From positions 1 through 17,282 of the forward strand of contig CAZVYG010000098.1 in NCBI GenBank assembly GCA_964631605.1: a DNA stretch of 17,282 bases, in the 5' to 3' direction. The notes below the pieces were generated by a model. That model made no database searches and was not told the origin of the DNA. It saw nothing but the letters and a program-made list of their open reading frames with translations. Positions 12,447-17,282 of this stretch are shown one piece after another (positions within the stretch are counted from its first letter, which is position 1; each line of letters starts with the position of its first letter). This DNA is from JARKQH01 sp964631605 (GTDB lineage: Bacteria > Verrucomicrobiota > Verrucomicrobiia > Limisphaerales > UBA8199). Position numbers and translations under genes: made by a program.

Positions 12447-15400
12447 GTGAAACTACGACTTTGTGGAAGGCTGGCGGTTGTGCTCGTGGCGGGCTTTTCC
12501 CTTGCGGCGGCAGCGCAGACGTTGACCATCACCAACGGCATCCACACCTACGCGGCATTGACCAACCTCACCGTTACAATGACGGGCCGCAGCGAGCTGT
12601 GGGTCACCGCCACCAACAGTCCCCTTTCGGGCTGCGTGATCCATCTCAATTCGGCGGACGCGTGGCTCTTTCTGCCCGGCATCAAGCCCTCGCTGGTGGC
12701 GTCCACGTATCTCGGCCAAATTCGCGTCAACGGCGCGGCAGCGGTTTCCGGCAGCAACGTCCGGATCGTCGAGCACGCCATGGGGGCGTTGGTCATTCCC
12801 CACCCGCCGAGCTATCAGCCCCTGCAGGTCTTCAGCGGCACCAACTTCACCGGCTCCTCGGCGTATCTCAGCCAATACACGGCTTACAGCGATGCGAGCC
12901 TGCCGCTCAACGACGCCATCCGTTCGTTCCGGCTCAAACGCGGCTACACGGCCACGCTTGCCCAAAACGGCGACGGCACTGGCCTCAGCCGCAACTTCGT
13001 GGCCCAGGATGGTGACCTCGAGGTCAGCATCATGCCCTCGGGCCTGGACAATTCCGTCTCGTTCGTCCGCATCTTTCCCTGGCGTTGGACGGCCAAAAAG
13101 GGCATCTGCGGCAATATCCCGGCAAATCTCAACGTGCGCTGGTATTACAACTGGAACATAGACCAGAACTCGACGCTGGACTGGGAATATGTGCCCATCC
13201 GGCAGAACCGCTGGTGGCCGGGGCTTGGGCAGAACTGGCAGACGCGTGGCGCCAGCCACCTCCTGGGCTATAACGAGCCCGATAGCGCCAGCCAGGCCAA
13301 CATCGCCGTCGGCGACGCCATCTGGTCTTGGCCGGACCTGCTGGCGACGGGGTTGCGCGTCGGTTCACCCGCGACGACGGACGGCGGTTGGAGCAGTTGG
13401 CTTTACCCGTTCATCTCCCAGGCGGACGCCGCCGGTTTGCGGGTGGATTTCGTCGCGGTCCATTATTACCGGTGCTATGATCCGTCCAATCCCTCCGGCG
13501 CCGCCAACCAGATGTATAACGCGCTCAAGGGCATTTACGACCAGGTCAAACGGCCGCTTTGGATCACCGAGTGGAACAACGGCGCGAACTGGACCGGCTG
13601 CGCCGACCCGACCTACACCCAGCAGGAGGCGTGCATCAACGCCATGATGGACATGCTGGAGAATGCGCCGTTCGTCGAACGTTACGCCCTTTACAACTGG
13701 GTTGAGGACGTTCGCCGCCTGCAGTGGGACGATGGCTCCCTGACCGCCGCGGGGGTGACGTATCGGGACAAACCCTCGCGCATCGGCTATCTCCAGGAGG
13801 GTTTGCCGGGCGGGGGACGGCCCGCCGCGTGGCTCCAGTTCGAAGGCAGCGTGCTGGATGGCTTCGGCCTCGGCAACAACGGCATCGCCGTGGGCCTTCC
13901 CGCCTACACTTCCGGGCAGTTCGGTCAGGCCATCCAGCTTGATGGCACGAACAGCTATGTTCAGCTTCCGGTCAACACCGCCAACAGCGCCGCCTTCAGT
14001 TTTGGCGCCTGGGTGAACTGGGACGGCGGCGGAGATTGGCAGCGCATTTTCGACTTCGGCAATGACACCTCGCAATACCTCTTCCTGACTCCCCGGTCCG
14101 GCGGCGGCACCCTGCGTTTCGGCATTAAGAATGGCGGCACTCAGCAGATTCTCGAAGCCGCGCCGCTGCCTGCCGGCCAGTGGCGGCACGTGGCGGTGAC
14201 GCTAAGCAATAATGTCGCGCGGCTTTACACCAACGGGGTGCTGGCTGCATCCTCCACAACTTTCTCAATTCTGCCGTCGCAGTTTAACCCGAAGCGGAAT
14301 TACCTCGGCAAAAGCCAGTGGCCCGCCGACCCCTTGTTCCGCGGCCGCCTGGACGAAGTGGTGTTCACGCACTTTGCCATGTCGGCGGCGGAGATCGCCG
14401 CGCTGCAGACCAATCAGCCCCCCGCCGCGGACGTTGGCGACGGCACCTGGATTTCCGATGCCAGTGGCCTCTGGAGTGACACGCCTCGCTGGAGTGGCGG
14501 GCTGGTCGCCAACGGCGCGGGCTACACCGCCGACTTCAGCACGCTGAACATCACCGCCAACCGCAGCGTGGTCCTGAACTCCTCGCGCACCCTTGGCCGG
14601 CTGAAATTCGGCGACACCTCGGGCGCGCAAACCTGGACCCTGTTATCCACCGGCGGCAGTGTCCTTACGCTCGACAGCGGATCCGGCGCCTCGCCCTCCA
14701 TCGCGGTGAACCAGAACACGGCCACGATTCCCGCGTCGCTGACTGGCGCAAACGGCTTGGTGAAGAGCGGCGCCGGAACGCTCGTTCTGAACGGGTCGAA
14801 CTCCCTCCTGGGCACACTTTACGTGGACACCAGCAGCACGACGGCCTACGAAGGCATCGTGCGGCTCGCGGCGGCGAATGCGGCGGGCGGTCTCGCGGCC
14901 ATTTCGATCCGCAACAACAACAGCGGCAGCTCCACGCTGCAACTGGACGGATTCTCGGGCAGCGTCACCGCACCGGCGGTGAGCCTGAGCGGAAGGAACA
15001 CCAACGTTGTCGCGATCCAAAATGTCGCGGGCAGCAATTCCCTCGGCGGACTCACGCTCAACGTTGGCGGGAGCTTTTACGTGCTCCAATCCGATGCCGG
15101 CACCCTCAATCTCGGCGGCGTGGTCACCTCCGCCGCCACCGGCGCGCGCACCCTCAGGTTTGAGGGCAACGGCCATTTCAGTGTCTCCGGCTCGATTCAG
15201 AACGGCAGCGCCACCCTGGGCCTGGTCAAGGATGGCCCGGGCACATTGACGCTCGCCGGCGCCAACCCCTACAGCGGCCCGACAACCATCAGCAACGGCA
15301 CGCTGGTGGTCAATGGCTCGATCGGGCCTGGCGGCCTAACGATTGCCGGCGGCGTGCTCGCAGGCAGCGGCACCATCGCAGGCCCGGTCAGCATTCTGGC

Positions 15401-15953
15401 GGCGGGCGCGCTTTCGCCCGGCGCCTCCATCGGCGCCCTGACCATCAACCATTCACTTGCGCTGGCCGGAACCACGGTCATGGAGCTGAACAGGGCGGAA
15501 GGGACAAACGACCTCGTGCGCGGGCTCACCAGCGTGAGCTATGGCGGCACGCTGAGCCTGACCAACCTCGGGGGCCAACTGGGCGATGGCGATGCCTTCA
15601 AACTCTTCAGCGCGTCGAGCTACAGCGGAGCATTTGACCAAATCGTTCCGGCCGCACCCGGTCCGGGGCTCGCATGGGACCTAAGCACGCTCGCCACCGA
15701 CGGCACGTTGCGGATCGTCAGCACGGTAAACACAACGCCCACGAACATCGAGTTCGCAGCCGCGGACGGGAAGCTGACCCTGTCCTGGCCGGCCGACCAC
15801 CTCGGCTGGCGGTTGCAGGTGCAAACCAACACGCTGACGGAGGGGTTGGGAACCAACTGGAGCGAAGTGCCGGGTTCAACGGCGACGAACCAAATGGCTT
15901 TGCCGTTGAGTCGAGGCCCTGGCAGCGTCTTTTATCGCCTGACCTTTCCCTGA
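12447..15953 (+). CDS. Secreted multidomain GH128-like glycoside hydrolase with beta/gamma-crystallin-like, LamG and passenger-type beta repeats
   Basis: A 1168-residue exported protein. A signal peptide (about residues 1-24, ending AAAAQ) leads into a beta-rich N-terminal domain, then a two-motif beta/gamma-crystallin-like domain (about 123-210: LQVFSGTNFTGSSAYL, LNDAIRSFRLKRGYTATL). The catalytic barrel (about 213-452) has LGYNEPDSAS with acid/base candidate Glu277 and WITEWNNGANW with nucleophile candidate Glu375, as in GH128 endo-beta-1,3-glucanases. A LamG/concanavalin-like domain (about 460-650) follows, then a long beta-solenoid-like region with two autotransporter-associated repeats (KSGAGTLVLNGSN and KDGPGTLTLAGANPYSG), and a C-terminal module ending GSVFYRLTFP. 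It probably binds and cuts laminarin-like or fungal/algal glucans outside the cell. GTG at 12447 is chosen for signal peptide and promoter fit; GTG at 12423 is the longer alternative. Confidence 0.88.
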   Translation: MKLRLCGRLAVVLVAGFSLAAAAQTLTITNGIHTYAALTNLTVTMTGRSELWVTATNSPLSGCVIHLNSADAWLFLPGIKPSLVASTYLGQIRVNGAAAVSGSNVRIVEHAMGALVIPHPPSYQPLQVFSGTNFTGSSAYLSQYTAYSDASLPLNDAIRSFRLKRGYTATLAQNGDGTGLSRNFVAQDGDLEVSIMPSGLDNSVSFVRIFPWRWTAKKGICGNIPANLNVRWYYNWNIDQNSTLDWEYVPIRQNRWWPGLGQNWQTRGASHLLGYNEPDSASQANIAVGDAIWSWPDLLATGLRVGSPATTDGGWSSWLYPFISQADAAGLRVDFVAVHYYRCYDPSNPSGAANQMYNALKGIYDQVKRPLWITEWNNGANWTGCADPTYTQQEACINAMMDMLENAPFVERYALYNWVEDVRRLQWDDGSLTAAGVTYRDKPSRIGYLQEGLPGGGRPAAWLQFEGSVLDGFGLGNNGIAVGLPAYTSGQFGQAIQLDGTNSYVQLPVNTANSAAFSFGAWVNWDGGGDWQRIFDFGNDTSQYLFLTPRSGGGTLRFGIKNGGTQQILEAAPLPAGQWRHVAVTLSNNVARLYTNGVLAASSTTFSILPSQFNPKRNYLGKSQWPADPLFRGRLDEVVFTHFAMSAAEIAALQTNQPPAADVGDGTWISDASGLWSDTPRWSGGLVANGAGYTADFSTLNITANRSVVLNSSRTLGRLKFGDTSGAQTWTLLSTGGSVLTLDSGSGASPSIAVNQNTATIPASLTGANGLVKSGAGTLVLNGSNSLLGTLYVDTSSTTAYEGIVRLAAANAAGGLAAISIRNNNSGSSTLQLDGFSGSVTAPAVSLSGRNTNVVAIQNVAGSNSLGGLTLNVGGSFYVLQSDAGTLNLGGVVTSAATGARTLRFEGNGHFSVSGSIQNGSATLGLVKDGPGTLTLAGANPYSGPTTISNGTLVVNGSIGPGGLTIAGGVLAGSGTIAGPVSILAAGALSPGASIGALTINHSLALAGTTVMELNRAEGTNDLVRGLTSVSYGGTLSLTNLGGQLGDGDAFKLFSASSYSGAFDQIVPAAPGPGLAWDLSTLATDGTLRIVSTVNTTPTNIEFAAADGKLTLSWPADHLGWRLQVQTNTLTEGLGTNWSEVPGSTATNQMALPLSRGPGSVFYRLTFP

Positions 15954-15972
15954 GCGCCAGATCCCCGGGATG

Positions 15973-16797
15973 TCATTCGTGCCGCGTGGCGCGCTCCTGC
16001 ATCCAGACCACATCCACGTTGTCGGGTGACTTATTCGGATAAGGAGTGACCTCGCCGACTCGGAAAGGCTTGGTGGTGCGTGGATCCTGCCACTTCTTCA
16101 TTTCCGAATGGCCGTCAGCGAAAGAGAATCCGCCGCCCCCGTTATGGTATCCGGCGGGGATATCCACAATTGAAATGTTGCCCCGGTCATTGGGCCAGCC
16201 AGTCATGTCCACCACAAACATCCCGTCGTTGATGCTGTCCTCGCGTTCGTCCAGGAACACGAACGTCCGCGCCGGACCCGGGTCGGTCATGTCCGAGAGC
16301 TTTTTGTAAATGCGCCAGGGGCCCGACGCCTCCGACCAGACCATGGGGCGGTTTTCCCCCCGGCCGCCAACCCAGTTGAGCATGGACATGCTGCGCACGC
16401 GCGGCACGCGCTGCCCGGTTCGTAGCAGCACGGTGCTCTTGTCGCCCGGACACCGAAAGATTGAAATGTTCTTGCCGCATTGCTCAAAAATCAGGCTCTT
16501 CTTGATGTTCACGTCAGGGTCCCAATTTTCGGCGTCGGCATCGAAGTCGAGCCAGCCTCCGACCCATTCGTAAGGGCCATGTTTCACATGGGGCAAAACA
16601 TCGCGATTCTCCTCGACGTACATGCGCCAGCCGAGCATGAGCTGCCGGTGGTTGTTGAGGCAATGGATGCCCTGCGCCTTGGTCTTGGCGCGGGACAGCG
16701 CCGGCAACAACATGGCGGCCAGGATGGCGATAATCGCGATGACAACCAACAATTCAATCAGAGTAAATCCAGCGCGTTGGCGCATTTCTTTCTTCAT
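15973..16797 (-). CDS. Prepilin-like secreted protein with type IV N-terminal methylation motif and H-X9-DG motif
   Basis: A 274-residue protein. The class III leader is MKKEMRQRAG with cleavage after G10, then FTLIELLVVIAIIAILAAML (F11, E15), a standard type IV pilin/pseudopilin N-terminus. The globular part has CPGD (116-119), and near the end HNGGGGFSFADGH, i.e. H218, nine residues, then D228-G229, the H-X9-DG pattern typical of the very large pseudopilin families of Planctomycetota and Verrucomicrobiota. Those proteins are probably substrates of a type II secretion-like or pilus system, with individual roles unknown. No secretion machinery genes are nearby. The ATG at 16797 is used; 16785 is an alternative and 16854 would place the leader too far inside. 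It ends 19 bases from the convergent glycoside hydrolase stop. Confidence 0.9.
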   Translation of the reverse strand: MKKEMRQRAGFTLIELLVVIAIIAILAAMLLPALSRAKTKAQGIHCLNNHRQLMLGWRMYVEENRDVLPHVKHGPYEWVGGWLDFDADAENWDPDVNIKKSLIFEQCGKNISIFRCPGDKSTVLLRTGQRVPRVRSMSMLNWVGGRGENRPMVWSEASGPWRIYKKLSDMTDPGPARTFVFLDEREDSINDGMFVVDMTGWPNDRGNISIVDIPAGYHNGGGGFSFADGHSEMKKWQDPRTTKPFRVGEVTPYPNKSPDNVDVVWMQERATRHE

Positions 16798-16813
16798 ACA
16801 GTCAGCTTGATTC

Positions 16814-16842
16814 CGGGACCGCCGGGTCGGCCGGCGGTCCCG
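16814..16842 (-). promoter_or_regulatory. Strong hairpin in the 5' leader of the prepilin-like gene
   Basis: Perfect 12-bp arms CGGGACCGCCGG (16814-16825) and CCGGCGGTCCCG (16831-16842) flank the 5-base loop GTCGG. On the minus strand it lies 16 bases before the prepilin start at 16797 and 35 bases after the upstream stop. No U-tract follows on either strand, so it is a poor intrinsic terminator. It may govern translation or RNA stability, or belong to a dispersed repeat family. Confidence 0.6.
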
Positions 16843-16852
16843 TGTCACAGAC

Positions 16853-16881
16853 AATATAACTCTAACACGAAACTATTTCAC
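16853..16881 (-). promoter_or_regulatory. Possible promoter of the prepilin-like gene
   Basis: On the minus strand GTGAAA (16881-16876; four of six match TTGACA) lies 17 bases before TATATT (16858-16853; five of six match TATAAT). Transcription would start near 16846, just before the 12-bp hairpin. The -35 overlaps the stop codon of the upstream gene. Support is by consensus only. Confidence 0.35.
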
Positions 16882-17282
16882 GGCTTGGCCATCACCCGGT
16901 AGAACGCGCCCGCCGCCGGGGCGTTGGTGTCGGTGTAGCTGGTGGCGCTCAAGTCACCCGAGATGTCCTGCCAGCTCGCCGGGTTGGCGACGTCGGTGCT
17001 CCGATAGACATTGTACTTCGCCGCACCCGCGGACTGCCAGCTCAGGCTGAAGCCCTGGGCCGTCCGGGAATACTGGGTGATGGCGATGTTGGGCAGGCTG
17101 ATGGCCTCATTGTGGAAGACCAGCAGTCGCCCGCCGCCGTTGATGACGCTGGTGTCGCTCAGCACCATGAAGGCCCCGTTCGGCGCGAACGCCATGCCGG
17201 GATCATGCACATCAATCTGCTGGTCCGGACGTCCCGCCAGGACCAACGGGAAGCTCAATTCCTTTTGGTCAGGACTCAGCCC
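16878..17282 (-). CDS. C-terminal part of a secreted protein with FN3-like C-terminal module
   Basis: The frame is open to the window edge, so this is the C-terminal 134 residues of a longer protein. The first part (VHDPGMAFAPNGAFMVLSD, then GGGRLLVFHNEAISLP) resembles the last blade of a repeat-containing extracellular protein, but I cannot name the family. The last 75 residues form an FN3-like module: ITQYSRTAQGFSLSWQSAG, YNVYRSTDVANPASWQDISG, YTDTNAPAAGAFYRVMAKP. Such modules with a W...I/V core and a final FYRV are common at the end of exported verrucomicrobial proteins. An internal TTG at 17258 is not a likely start because residues before it remain coding-like (LSPDQKELSFP). It precedes the prepilin-like gene on the same strand by about 80 bases. 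Confidence 0.75.
   Translation of the reverse strand, partial: GLSPDQKELSFPLVLAGRPDQQIDVHDPGMAFAPNGAFMVLSDTSVINGGGRLLVFHNEAISLPNIAITQYSRTAQGFSLSWQSAGAAKYNVYRSTDVANPASWQDISGDLSATSYTDTNAPAAGAFYRVMAKP

Noticed and set aside
15954..15972. ATCCCCGGGAT palindrome as bidirectional terminator between the convergent genes
   Set aside because: Arms are only 5 bases with a 1-base centre and there is no U-tract on either side.

Overview
The window looks like a chromosomal segment of a GC-rich, Gram-negative, aerobic or microaerobic bacterium. The best guess is Verrucomicrobiota, in the Pedosphaera/Limisphaera area. This rests on three things: a type IV prepilin-like protein with an H-X9-DG C-terminal motif, large secreted proteins with LamG, passenger-type beta repeats and C-terminal modules ending in FYRL/FYRV, and weak use of Shine-Dalgarno sites. 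It is an inference from protein style; no rRNA or marker gene is present.

Region 1 (2-6057, + strand) is a tightly packed cbb3 cytochrome oxidase locus: 3' end of ccoI (copper P-type ATPase), ccoS, a fused ccoN-ccoO, ccoQ, a short one-heme ccoP, ccoG, ccoH, and a TauE/SafE-like (DsbD_2/UreH-type) membrane protein. Genes overlap or lie a few bases apart (ccoS/ccoNO and ccoG/ccoH share ATGA), so they are probably one transcript. Structural genes (NO, Q, P) and assembly or copper genes (I, S, G, H, TauE-like) are together. As I recall, the order I-S-NO-Q-P-G-H-TauE is that of Bacteroidota rather than the proteobacterial NOQP-GHIS order.

Region 2 (6058-8842, + strand) has an MsbA-type ABC exporter with an Ala/Pro-rich insert in its first extracytoplasmic loop and a hairpin directly against its start codon, then a strong intergenic hairpin, then an unrecognised single-pass membrane protein with a Pro-rich linker.

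Region 3 (8868-12151, - strand) holds four genes that may be co-transcribed: a YjbQ-family protein, a site-2-protease-type membrane metalloprotease, a conserved 484-residue protein of unknown function, and, overlapping its stop codon by ATGA, a small Hpt-like protein that keeps the phospho-accepting His but lacks the usual Leu and Lys after it. No histidine kinase is nearby.

Region 4 (12152-12446) is the divergent intergenic region. It contains a 7-bp palindrome, a 13-copy tandem array of an 8-bp unit (ACCTTCGC type), an 8-bp inverted repeat and an extended -10 promoter that places the start of transcription on or beside the GTG start of the next gene.

Region 5 (12447-17282) encodes a large secreted putative beta-1,3-glucanase (beta/gamma-crystallin-like domain, GH128-like core, LamG, passenger-type repeats, C-terminal module). 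Convergent to it are a prepilin-like protein with a strong 5' UTR hairpin and the C-terminal part of another secreted protein that runs off the window. This part suggests binding and degradation of polysaccharide at the cell surface. I saw no tRNA, rRNA, CRISPR array, transposase or integrase.
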